From: an uncultured Caryophanales bacterium
GTDB taxonomy: Bacteria > Bacillota_I > Bacilli_A > Acholeplasmatales > Anaeroplasmataceae
DNA: 64,000 nucleotides
Direction of reading: 5' to 3'
Assembly (NCBI GenBank): GCA_946405105.1
Contig: CAMJFY010000001.1
Coordinates: forward strand, 154,429 to 218,428
This document shows, piece by piece, positions 1-6,952 of the stretch. Below the pieces are notes generated by a model. It did no database searches, was not told the origin of the DNA, and was given only the letters and a program-made list of their open reading frames with translations. Every line of letters begins with the position of its first letter. Within the stretch, counting starts at the first letter, position 1. Position numbers and translations under genes: made by a program.

Positions 1-453
1 GTACTGGTTCAATTGCTTCTCAACAAGTAGTTGCAGGCGGTAAGGCAACTAGACCTACTACTGATCCTACAAAAGCTGATGATGCAGAAAATACATATGA
101 ATTTGCTGGTTGGTTTAAGGATGCAGGATTAACAACTGAATTTGATTTCGCTACTGAAACAATTAATTCAGCAACTACAATCTATGCTAAGTGGACTGCT
201 ACTCCAATTCCAGCAACAAAATATACTGTTACATTTAATCTAAATGGTGGTACTGGTTCAATCGCTTCTCAACAAGTTGAAGAAGGTGGCAAGGTAACTA
301 GACCTACTACTGATCCTACAAAAGCTGCTGATGCAGAAAATACATATGATTTTGCTGGTTGGTATAAGGATGCAGGATTAACAACTAAATTTGATTTCGC
401 TACTGAAACTATTACTCAAGCAACTACAATTTATGCTAAATGGATTGCTACTC
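1..453 (+). repeat. Two tandem 249-bp in-gene repeats (83-residue InlB B-repeat units)
   Basis: The motif TACTGGTTCAAT at base 2 recurs almost identically at base 251, giving a 249-bp period that keeps frame. Unit two runs from about 221 to 453; the first is cut by the window start, so more copies probably lie upstream. The copies differ by a few bases only, which implies recent duplication or gene conversion. Confidence 0.85.
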
Positions 454-2489
454 CAATCTTAGAAGATAATTATATTGACTTCTCAATCGAATATAATAAT
501 GTAAATAGAGTATTAGAAGTTGGTAACACTATTGATTTAACAGGTCTAAAAGTATCTGGACTTGATTTATCATTCAACTCTGTTGATTTAGCTGCTTCTG
601 AATATTATGTAAAAGTAATAAATCCAAATGGTGAGGTATGTGATATTACTGACCCTGTTATAGCTGGTACTTATACTATTGAAATACATGTTGGTACTTT
701 AGATGCTAAATCATTTACTATCAATGTAAAAGCAGCTCAATATAAATTCTCAATCCCTCTAACTGCTGATGATTATAATGAATCACGTGGAACAGATAAA
801 ATTACTACTGGTGATATGACATTTAGTGCAGAAACTAAAATATATGAAGCTAAATCACTTGATATTACAGCAAATACAGGTGTTAAGCTTCAAGTAACAG
901 ATTCAAATGGAAACCCTGTTTCTAAGGACTACGATGGAGTTACATACAATTCAAGACTACAAGTAAATACTGGTACTAAGAGTTTAAAGATAACTGCAAA
1001 AGCTTCTGGTTCAATTACTGTTCTATTTGCAACTGATGCTACAAGAACAATCGATTGTACAGATGGTTCTAGTTCATGGAGTAGTGAGGCTCCAACTGCT
1101 GAAAATAAAGAATCAATGCATGTATTCACAATTGAAGCTGTTGCTGGAAAGACTTATACTTTCACATCAAGTACTGGTGGAAGCAACATTTATGCAATAA
1201 TTTTCAATGGTTCTGTTGATGCAACTACAAGAGTTGCAACTGATGATTTATTCATTGATTACACTGAAACAGAATTCAATAATACAACAAACAAATTCAA
1301 TGCTTCAAATCCTAATACATTAACAGTAATTTCACAAGACAATTATGGAATTAATACTCCAGTAGCATTAAGTGATTGTGAAATAGTTGTAAAGAATTCA
1401 GCACAAGAAACTGTTACTGGTGAACTTGAAGTTGCTGATACTTATACTGTTTCTGTTTCTTACGGAGGAAAGACTGAGTCTTATACAATTTCAGTTATTG
1501 ACTTAAATACTCCTATTTCTGCTATAAGCGTTAATACAACTGATGCAACTACTAAGTTCTACGAAAATGGAGATGCATTCACTGCTGAAGGAATCGTTGT
1601 AACTGCAACAAGAGGTTCAGTAGAATCTACATTACAGACTGATGAATATACTATTTTAGTAGATTCATTCACAACTGCTGGTACATATGTTGTTACAATT
1701 ACTTCTGTAGAGAACCCTTCAGTATCTACATCTTATAATGTAGCTTACAATACAATTGACTCTATAGTTATTAATGCTCCAGCAACATTAAATGTTAAGA
1801 CTGGAACAACAGTATATAATAATCATGCTACTGCAGAAGGTACATATACTGATGATACAAAGGTTGCATTAGATATTACTACAGCATTATATTCTGATTC
1901 TGCTTGTACAACTGAAATTGCTGATGCATCAACTGCATTTGCAACTGCAGGTGCTACAGTATATGCAAAATTAACTTGCCGTGGAACAACAAAGATTACA
2001 ACTATTACAGTAAAAGACTTCACAGCTAACGCTTATGATTTCGAAAACACTGATGTAACTACTGAGGATATCGCAGCTGGTACAACTGTAATAAATAAGA
2101 CTGATGTTACAGTTAAGAATGTTGGTATTAAGGCCAATGTTATAGCTGACAAATCAACTGCAACTGCAAATGATAATTCTGGAAAGACATTTACAAAAGC
2201 TTTAGTAACAACTGGTGGTATGAGTGATACTAAGTATTATGAAATCACAACTACAACAAATGCAATCGTAACAATTTACTTCACAGCTACAGATGGTAAA
2301 TTTGGTACTACCGACCAAACTAAGGGTGGAGAGTTAGTTGTCAATGATGAACAAGTTGACACAGTAAAGGGCAACAAAGATAATAAGATTGCTTATGCTT
2401 ATACATTCGAAACTGATGCAAATACTCCTGTTAAGATTAGAATTTCTTCTAACAGACTTGCATTATTCGGTATCGTTGTTGAATCATAA
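3..2489 (+). CDS. Large surface/secreted protein with InlB-type B-repeats, 5' end cut by window
   Basis: The reading frame is open from base 3, so the gene starts before the window; the first in-frame ATG (816) lies well inside it. The visible 828 residues carry two Listeria-Bacteroides (Flg_new/InlB B) repeats, with the hallmark FAGWYKD and TTIYAKW segments. A beta-sandwich-like stretch (about residues 250-415), Ig-like segments (about 420-680) and a second beta-sandwich-like stretch at the C-terminus follow. It is rich in Thr, Ala, Asp and Asn with almost no Cys, as in exported adhesins. No LPXTG motif or C-terminal membrane anchor is present, so attachment must be by another route, or the protein is released. 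The ligand is unknown. The beta-sandwich parts resemble the N-terminal domain of the pectinase at 21420, so carbohydrate binding is an inference. Confidence 0.8.
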   Translation, partial: TGSIASQQVVAGGKATRPTTDPTKADDAENTYEFAGWFKDAGLTTEFDFATETINSATTIYAKWTATPIPATKYTVTFNLNGGTGSIASQQVEEGGKVTRPTTDPTKAADAENTYDFAGWYKDAGLTTKFDFATETITQATTIYAKWIATPILEDNYIDFSIEYNNVNRVLEVGNTIDLTGLKVSGLDLSFNSVDLAASEYYVKVINPNGEVCDITDPVIAGTYTIEIHVGTLDAKSFTINVKAAQYKFSIPLTADDYNESRGTDKITTGDMTFSAETKIYEAKSLDITANTGVKLQVTDSNGNPVSKDYDGVTYNSRLQVNTGTKSLKITAKASGSITVLFATDATRTIDCTDGSSSWSSEAPTAENKESMHVFTIEAVAGKTYTFTSSTGGSNIYAIIFNGSVDATTRVATDDLFIDYTETEFNNTTNKFNASNPNTLTVISQDNYGINTPVALSDCEIVVKNSAQETVTGELEVADTYTVSVSYGGKTESYTISVIDLNTPISAISVNTTDATTKFYENGDAFTAEGIVVTATRGSVESTLQTDEYTILVDSFTTAGTYVVTITSVENPSVSTSYNVAYNTIDSIVINAPATLNVKTGTTVYNNHATAEGTYTDDTKVALDITTALYSDSACTTEIADASTAFATAGATVYAKLTCRGTTKITTITVKDFTANAYDFENTDVTTEDIAAGTTVINKTDVTVKNVGIKANVIADKSTATANDNSGKTFTKALVTTGGMSDTKYYEITTTTNAIVTIYFTATDGKFGTTDQTKGGELVVNDEQVDTVKGNKDNKIAYAYTFETDANTPVKIRISSNRLALFGIVVES

Positions 2490-2509
2490 TTTAACAATAA
2501 AAGATTTTA

Positions 2510-2534
2510 GGGTATCTTAATTGATACCCTTTTT
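2510..2534 (+). terminator. Intrinsic terminator of the repeat-protein gene
   Basis: A GGGTATC / GATACCC stem (2510-2516, 2523-2529) is followed at once by five T, 20 bases after the stop codon. Confidence 0.85.
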
Positions 2535-2547
2535 CTTTGCATATTAA

Positions 2548-2574
2548 AAGGGATTGGCAATTAACCAATCCCTT
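2548..2574 (-). terminator. Intrinsic terminator of the ArsR/HK/RR operon
   Basis: A 10-bp perfect stem, AAGGGATTGG / CCAATCCCTT, with a 7-base loop lies just after the stop codon of the leftward ArsR gene. On the minus strand it ends in a T-rich tract. It could also back up the rightward terminator beside it. Confidence 0.8.
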
Positions 2575-2581
2575 CTTCTTT

Positions 2582-2881
2582 TTATTCGTTAACATGCTCC
2601 CATGCAGATTTAATTAATAAATTTACATGATCATCATCTAATGAATAATATACTTCTTTTCCATCTTTTCTACTTTTAACTAATCTTAAATTCTTTAAAT
2701 AAGATAGCTGATGAGAAACAGCTGATTTTGTCATTCCTATTTTAGCTGAGATATCATTAACACATATTTCTCCTTCAGATATAACTAATATTATCTTTAA
2801 TCTAGTTGAATCTGATAATGCTTTGAAAAAATCACCCATCTCGTTAATCTTTTCTATATTTTTATTAACTTCAATTTCCAT
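2582..2881 (-). CDS. ArsR/SmtB-family metal-responsive repressor with an alpha5-type zinc site
   Basis: This 99-residue winged-helix protein has the ArsR/SmtB core: FKALSDSTRLKIIL, then the recognition helix in MTKSAVSHQLSYLKNL and a beta-hairpin wing ending in YYSLDD. Its C-terminal helix has Asp-x-His-x(10)-His-x-x-Glu (DDHVNLLIKSAWEHVNE). That matches the alpha5 metal site of CzrA and CadC (Asp, His, His, His/Glu), the Zn-sensing position. The alpha3 thiolate motif is incomplete (CVND rather than CVCD), which argues against arsenite or cadmium sensing. It is the last gene of the RR-HK operon: ATG one base after the HK stop, with an AGAGGA ribosome site inside the HK end. No metal transporter is adjacent, so its target lies elsewhere or it tunes its own operon. 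Confidence 0.85.
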   Translation of the reverse strand: MEIEVNKNIEKINEMGDFFKALSDSTRLKIILVISEGEICVNDISAKIGMTKSAVSHQLSYLKNLRLVKSRKDGKEVYYSLDDDHVNLLIKSAWEHVNE

Positions 2882-2882
2882 A

Positions 2883-4202
2883 TTATTTTTCCTCTATTTT
2901 ATCATCAATAATAAATGATACTCCAACCTCTTCATTAACAACATGTAAATTCATATTAAAATAATCTACAGTTTTTTGAACAATTGACATACCTAAACCA
3001 AATTGACCCTCATTACCTTTTTCATAAGGCTTAAATGCTGATTCAATGAATTTTTCATCAATATGATCACCATCATTATATATTCTTAATCTACCAGGCC
3101 TTAAAACTATCTTTATTTGGCTTTTAGCATATCTTTTAGCATTATCTATAATATTATCAATTACAGTATACCAATTCTCGCTAATTCCTTTAAATGTAAC
3201 ATCTTCATTTATATCAGTAATAAATTCGATGTTTTCTAATTGATGCTTATAATTTAAGATAATATCATAAATAATATCTGCAATCTTAATATCTTCAAAT
3301 TCTTTATCACTATTAAAATATTCTAATCTATTATATTCAATTAATCTATTAACCTTTTTCTTTAATAAATCAGATTGTTCAATAATTTTATTTGTAGATG
3401 TACTAACATCCTCTACACCATCTTGAATTGCTTCAGCATATGTTTTAATAACCGCAATTGGGGTTTTAAAATCATGGCTTAGATTATGTAGCATTTCTTG
3501 TTTAATTCTTTCATTTTCACAAATTTCGCTTCTCATTACCTCAATAGATTTAGATAAATCTCCGACTTCGTCCTCATATGTATCTAAATATGTAGTTTTA
3601 TATTCATTTTTTGGTAATGATAAAATGTGATTTTGTATTTTTCTTAATCTTCTAGCTATATTATTACTCCAGAAATATATAACAACTATAGCTAATAACA
3701 TTACAATAACAAATATACCATTAATTTTTAATGTTATTTCTCTTACAACCGCAGTTGTATGTGAATCATCGGTGAATACTAATGTATATGTTTCCATACC
3801 ATCATCTGTAATAACTGAAAAATTAATTCTTGATCCATTAATCTTTTTTGAATAAAAAGATATTTTTCCTAACTTTTTGTTATTATTGATATCTTTAAGG
3901 TTGTTTATTACATCCTCAACATCCTTAACAGTTACATAATATCCCATATCGTTCAATTGCTGATATACTGTATCAGTTGTTTTACAATAATAACCCATAT
4001 CTATTTCAGGGAAATCTTCTCCCTTATTAGCTCTAAAGTTATTATCAATTAATATTGCATATGTAGATAATTTATTGTTTGTTTCCTTTCTAGCAATTTC
4101 TCTTGCGAAAGATACTGTAGTTAAGGAGAATATACAACAAGCTATTAATAAAACTGCAACTAATAAAATAATTAATTGACTAGTTATATCTATTTTTTTC
4201 AT
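2883..4202 (-). CDS. Sensor histidine kinase (HAMP, HisKA, HATPase)
   Basis: The 439 residues hold a membrane helix at 9-32, an extracytoplasmic sensor region of about 125 residues, a second helix at 160-178, a HAMP linker (179-232), and the dimerisation helix with phospho-accepting His243 in SHDFKTPIAV. The ATPase domain follows, with its N box around Asn354, G1 at NDGD 376-379 and G2 at GQFGLGMS. All catalytic boxes look intact, so it should be an active kinase. It overlaps the response regulator upstream by 4 bases (ATGA), the usual coupled arrangement. The extracellular domain contains two Cys in the first helix and one at residue 73 but no motif I recognise, so the signal is unknown. Confidence 0.93.
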   Translation of the reverse strand: MKKIDITSQLIILLVAVLLIACCIFSLTTVSFAREIARKETNNKLSTYAILIDNNFRANKGEDFPEIDMGYYCKTTDTVYQQLNDMGYYVTVKDVEDVINNLKDINNNKKLGKISFYSKKINGSRINFSVITDDGMETYTLVFTDDSHTTAVVREITLKINGIFVIVMLLAIVVIYFWSNNIARRLRKIQNHILSLPKNEYKTTYLDTYEDEVGDLSKSIEVMRSEICENERIKQEMLHNLSHDFKTPIAVIKTYAEAIQDGVEDVSTSTNKIIEQSDLLKKKVNRLIEYNRLEYFNSDKEFEDIKIADIIYDIILNYKHQLENIEFITDINEDVTFKGISENWYTVIDNIIDNAKRYAKSQIKIVLRPGRLRIYNDGDHIDEKFIESAFKPYEKGNEGQFGLGMSIVQKTVDYFNMNLHVVNEEVGVSFIIDDKIEEK

Positions 4203-4870
4203 ACTAATAATCTATATCCAAATCCATAAATTGTTTCTACAGATAAATTAGGCATCTTTTGTCTTAATCTTCTCATTAGATCATCAACTACTCTATCACT
4301 ACCAAAATAGTCGCTTCCCCAAACGTTATCTAGGATTTGATCTCTTGAAAAGGCCTTTGCTTTATTCTTTAGTAAGAAATACAATAAATCATATTCCTTT
4401 GAAGTTAAATTAATATTAACGCCATTTTCTGTAACTATTCTCTTATCATAGTCAATGCAATAACAATTGAATTCTTCGGTATTAGTATTCTTTTCAGTAT
4501 TATTAGCATATACCCTAGATAAAATATTCTTTACTCTAAGAACTAATTCACGATTTGAATATGGCTTTGCAAGATAATCATCACTACCCATTCCAAGTCC
4601 AGTGATTCTATCAAATTCTTCAATACGAGCACTTGTAAATACTACTGGTGTAATTTTATTAATATCCTTTATTCTTTTTATTAAGTCATAGCCTGAAATA
4701 TCTCCAGGAAGCATAATGTCAAGAATCCAAAGATCAAAACCATCATTTAAATGCTCTGCTGCAGTTTCACCATCTGAAAAAGTAGTAACATCAAAGCCTT
4801 CCTTTTCTAAATACTTTTTAGTAAGTGAGGAAAGATTTAATTCGTCTTCAACAATCGCAATTTTATACAT
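4199..4870 (-). CDS. OmpR/PhoB-family response regulator
   Basis: This 223-residue protein has a receiver domain (1-115) with the acidic pocket at Glu8-Asp9, phospho-acceptor Asp51 (LWILDIMLPGD), Thr79 and Lys102. A winged-helix output domain (about 130-222) follows and ends in the typical YGFGYRLLV. It heads a three-gene leftward operon with its cognate kinase and an ArsR repressor. Translation starts at the ATG preceded by AGGTGA. Its promoter is embedded in the terminator region of rpoE (see the promoter entry), where an AT-rich decamer is repeated three times and may be its own operator. Confidence 0.94.
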   Translation of the reverse strand: MYKIAIVEDELNLSSLTKKYLEKEGFDVTTFSDGETAAEHLNDGFDLWILDIMLPGDISGYDLIKRIKDINKITPVVFTSARIEEFDRITGLGMGSDDYLAKPYSNRELVLRVKNILSRVYANNTEKNTNTEEFNCYCIDYDKRIVTENGVNINLTSKEYDLLYFLLKNKAKAFSRDQILDNVWGSDYFGSDRVVDDLMRRLRQKMPNLSVETIYGFGYRLLV

Positions 4871-4889
4871 AGCCTATCACCTCATATTA

Positions 4890-4918
4890 ATTATATCTTA
4901 TAAAATGATAAAGAACAA
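4890..4918 (-). promoter_or_regulatory. Promoter of the RR-HK-ArsR operon
   Basis: On the minus strand TTGTTC (4918-4913) and TATAAT (4895-4890) are separated by 17 bases. The -35 box lies within one arm of the 4913-4934 hairpin that probably terminates rpoE. Confidence 0.6.
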
Positions 4919-5007
4919 CCAGTTACGGTTGTTCCTTATCAAATTGAAAAAGTCATAGTTCTTATAAAATTATATAGATATAGGGGATAAAAATATCATT
5001 TTATAAG
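4897..5007. repeat. Three copies of an ATTTTATAAG decamer, candidate regulator sites
   Basis: CTTATAAAAT occurs at 4897-4906 and 4961-4970, and its complement at 4998-5007. The outer two extend to a 14-base inverted repeat (4897-4910, 4994-5007). They flank and overlap the promoter of the response-regulator operon. Binding is an inference only. Confidence 0.4.
4913..4934 (-). terminator. Hairpin, probable rpoE terminator
   Basis: GAACAACC / GGTTGTTC form an 8-bp stem with a 6-base loop. On the minus strand it is followed by CTTTATCATTTT, a weak U-tract. It lies 137 bases after the rpoE stop with nothing coding between. Confidence 0.6.
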
Positions 5008-5070
5008 ACACTTATATGTTACTTTATAAATATTGTTATTTTATATTAGAAATATGGGAAATAGTGAAAA

Positions 5071-5625
5071 CTAGTTATCCTCATACATGTCTTCATAGTC
5101 ATCCATGTATTTGTTATACTTATCTTCCTTGAATTCATCATCGTCATCAAGGTCATCGTCTAAATCATCATCAAGATCGTCTTCATCGTCAAGATTATCT
5201 TCATCCTCATCCTCTTCACGATCATCATCGTCTTCATCCTCATCAGACTCGTCATCAGATTCTTCATCATCCTCATCATCAAGATCGTCTTCGTCTTCTT
5301 CATCGTCATTGTAGAAGTCAGATTCTTCCTCTTCTTCCTCTTCGATGTATGCATCCTTAGAGTTGAATGCAGAACCATCCTTGTCGAATTGATCTAATGA
5401 TTGAGCTAATTTTAAATCCCAATTATTTTCACCCATAAATACAAATTTAGAGCTTGTTGTTATATCAACGTATAATTTAGTAGTTAAAGTCTTCTTTTCA
5501 TCATCTACTAAACCCTTACGATTTAATACTTCTTGAATTAATTCATAGATATCACAAGGAGCACCTTTCTCTTGTAATACTATTACTGCAACTTCTAATA
5601 ATGATAACTCAGAATAATTTTCCAT
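5071..5625 (-). CDS. rpoE: RNA polymerase delta subunit
   Basis: The 184-residue protein has an N-terminal HARE-HTH domain (about 1-85, starting YSELSLLEVAVIVLQEKGAP) and an Asp/Glu run from about residue 95 to the end. This is the two-part layout of the Gram-positive delta subunit. Delta binds core polymerase, speeds recycling and lowers nonspecific nucleic-acid binding through the acidic tail. The tail here is long and almost uninterrupted. The gene has its own promoter and a GGAGG ribosome site, and follows the recR-DUF1934 genes. The antisense reading frames across the tail are artefacts of the biased sequence. Confidence 0.95.
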   Translation of the reverse strand: MENYSELSLLEVAVIVLQEKGAPCDIYELIQEVLNRKGLVDDEKKTLTTKLYVDITTSSKFVFMGENNWDLKLAQSLDQFDKDGSAFNSKDAYIEEEEEEESDFYNDDEEDEDDLDDEDDEESDDESDEDEDDDDREEDEDEDNLDDEDDLDDDLDDDLDDDDEFKEDKYNKYMDDYEDMYEDN

Positions 5626-5655
5626 GTTTATCCTCCAAAAATTAAATGCTATTAT

Positions 5656-5684
5656 ATTTTACTTAAAATATTAATAATTTTCAA
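5656..5684 (-). promoter_or_regulatory. Promoter of rpoE
   Basis: On the minus strand TTGAAA (5684-5679), a 17-base spacer and TAAAAT (5661-5656) lie about 30 bases upstream of the rpoE start. A further TATAAT-like hexamer follows just downstream. Confidence 0.6.
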
Positions 5685-5688
5685 GTAT

Positions 5689-6051
5689 TTAATTAAACAA
5701 TATCCATATTTTATGCTCATTAATAAGGTCATTTTCAATAAATAATGAATATGAAGCATAAATTTTGTTAAAACTAATGCTTAAATCGTTAGTATATGAT
5801 TCAAATTCAAACTTTAAACCAAGGTTGTTTTCATAATAACCTGAGGTATTTTGTTTGTATATTAAATTCAAATCCATTATTGTGTCTCCTTTTCTAATAA
5901 TATTTAAATTATTAGAATCAAAAGAGACATAAATCATTGTGTTTTCTGTGGATTCATCCTTGAATGAATATATGCCATTTTCATATACACAAATGGATTC
6001 AAATTCAGTAATATTTCCTTCTTTATCAATACTTTTAAATTTAGCAATCAT
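5689..6051 (-). CDS. DUF1934 (YwiB-like) small beta-barrel protein
   Basis: The 120 residues begin with an acidic beta-hairpin (FKSIDKEGNITEFESICVYENGIYSFKDE) and continue as alternating strands with a G-x-L-N-L-I-Y segment. This fits the calycin-like DUF1934 family, typified by Bacillus ywiB, whose function I do not know. Its start codon overlaps the recR stop by one base (TAATG), so translation is coupled to recR. It is the last gene of the dnaX-ybaB-recR run. There are no signal peptide or catalytic motifs. The family assignment rests on length, strand pattern and neighbourhood near rpoE. Confidence 0.6.
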   Translation of the reverse strand: MIAKFKSIDKEGNITEFESICVYENGIYSFKDESTENTMIYVSFDSNNLNIIRKGDTIMDLNLIYKQNTSGYYENNLGLKFEFESYTNDLSISFNKIYASYSLFIENDLINEHKIWILFN

Positions 6052-6653
6052 TAGTATTCTCTTCTTCCTTCAAATGCTTTTAATAATGTCATTTCATCAG
6101 CATAAGAAAGATCTCCTCCAACAGGTATTCCGTGCGCAATTCTAGTGATTTTTATAGGATATTGATTTAATAGCTCCTTTAAATATCTAGCTGTTGTTTC
6201 GCCTTCAATTGTCGCATTTGTTGCTAAAATTAATTCATCAACCTCATTATTTTTTACTTTATCTAGTAATGAATCAATATTTAAATCATCAATGCTAATT
6301 CCTTTTGAAAAGCTAATTGCACCATTTAAAACATGATATATGCCTTTAAATTCATTTACCTTTTCAATTGTTAGTAAATCTTTAATAGATTCTACTACTA
6401 TTATTTGTCTTTTATTTCTTGATTCATCTGCACAAATTGAACATAAAGAATCTTCTGTGATATTACCACATGAAGGACAAATATGTATATCTTTTTTGAT
6501 ACTTTCTAAGGCATTTTTAAAATCTGTAAGGTCAATATCATTCATATTAAAAAGAGTATATAATGCATATCTTTCTGCTGTTTTTTTGCCTACAGATGGT
6601 AACTTTGCGTAGCAATCAATAAGATTTTCTAAAGATTTTGGATATTTATTCAT
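6051..6653 (-). CDS. recR: Recombination mediator protein RecR
   Basis: The 200-residue protein has a helix-hairpin-helix (LPSVGKKTAERYALYTL), a four-Cys zinc module (CPSCG ... CSIC) and a Toprim segment (IIVVESIKDLL, then ATNATIEGETTA). RecR works with RecF and RecO to load RecA at gaps, and recF is also in this window. I chose the ATG at 6653: it sits one base after the ybaB stop, has GGAGGA upstream and gives the usual N-terminus (NKYPKSLENLIDCYAKLP). A longer frame to 6686 would overlap ybaB by 30 bases and adds residues not found in the family. Confidence 0.95.
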   Translation of the reverse strand: MNKYPKSLENLIDCYAKLPSVGKKTAERYALYTLFNMNDIDLTDFKNALESIKKDIHICPSCGNITEDSLCSICADESRNKRQIIVVESIKDLLTIEKVNEFKGIYHVLNGAISFSKGISIDDLNIDSLLDKVKNNEVDELILATNATIEGETTARYLKELLNQYPIKITRIAHGIPVGGDLSYADEMTLLKAFEGRREY

Positions 6654-6654
6654 A

Positions 6655-6948
6655 TTAGAATAATCCCATTCCTCCGCCGAAGCCACCCATTAACTTTTGG
6701 CTTTCCTCTTCGATTTTCTTATTTGCATCATTGATTGCTAGAGCGACCATATCTTGAACCATTTCAAGATCATCCTTAGCTGCTTCTGGATCAATAATAA
6801 CCTCAACAACCTCGTGGCTGCCTTTAACCTTTGCAGTTACTACTCCTCCGCCTGCGCTACCAGTAAATACTGTTGATTCTAGCTTTTCTTGAGCTTCCAT
6901 CATTTGCTTTTGCATTTTTCTTAATTTCATCATTTGTTGTTGATTCAT
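6655..6948 (-). CDS. YbaB/EbfC family nucleoid-associated protein
   Basis: The 97-residue protein opens with the family's helix MNQQQMMKLRKMQKQMMEAQ. It has the conserved TGSAGGGVVTAKVKGSHEV core and a glycine-rich end (MGGFGGGMGLF). YbaB proteins are small DNA-binding dimers nearly always encoded between dnaX and recR, as here. The gene lies 4 bases after the dnaX stop and is followed directly by recR, so the three are one transcript. Confidence 0.95.
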   Translation of the reverse strand: MNQQQMMKLRKMQKQMMEAQEKLESTVFTGSAGGGVVTAKVKGSHEVVEVIIDPEAAKDDLEMVQDMVALAINDANKKIEEESQKLMGGFGGGMGLF

Positions 6949-6952
6949 AATT

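Noticed and set aside
1..453. Direct repeats that could suggest a CRISPR array
   Set aside because: The period is 249 bases, in frame, and codes for InlB-type repeats; no short repeat-spacer pattern exists.
5105..5378. Open frames of Ser/Arg or Met/Lys repeats opposite and beside the rpoE tail
   Set aside because: They are translations of the GAT/GAA-biased codons of the acidic tail in other frames, without ribosome sites.
6654..6686. Longer RecR start at 6686
   Set aside because: It overlaps ybaB by 30 bases and adds non-family residues; the ATG at 6653 has a good ribosome site.
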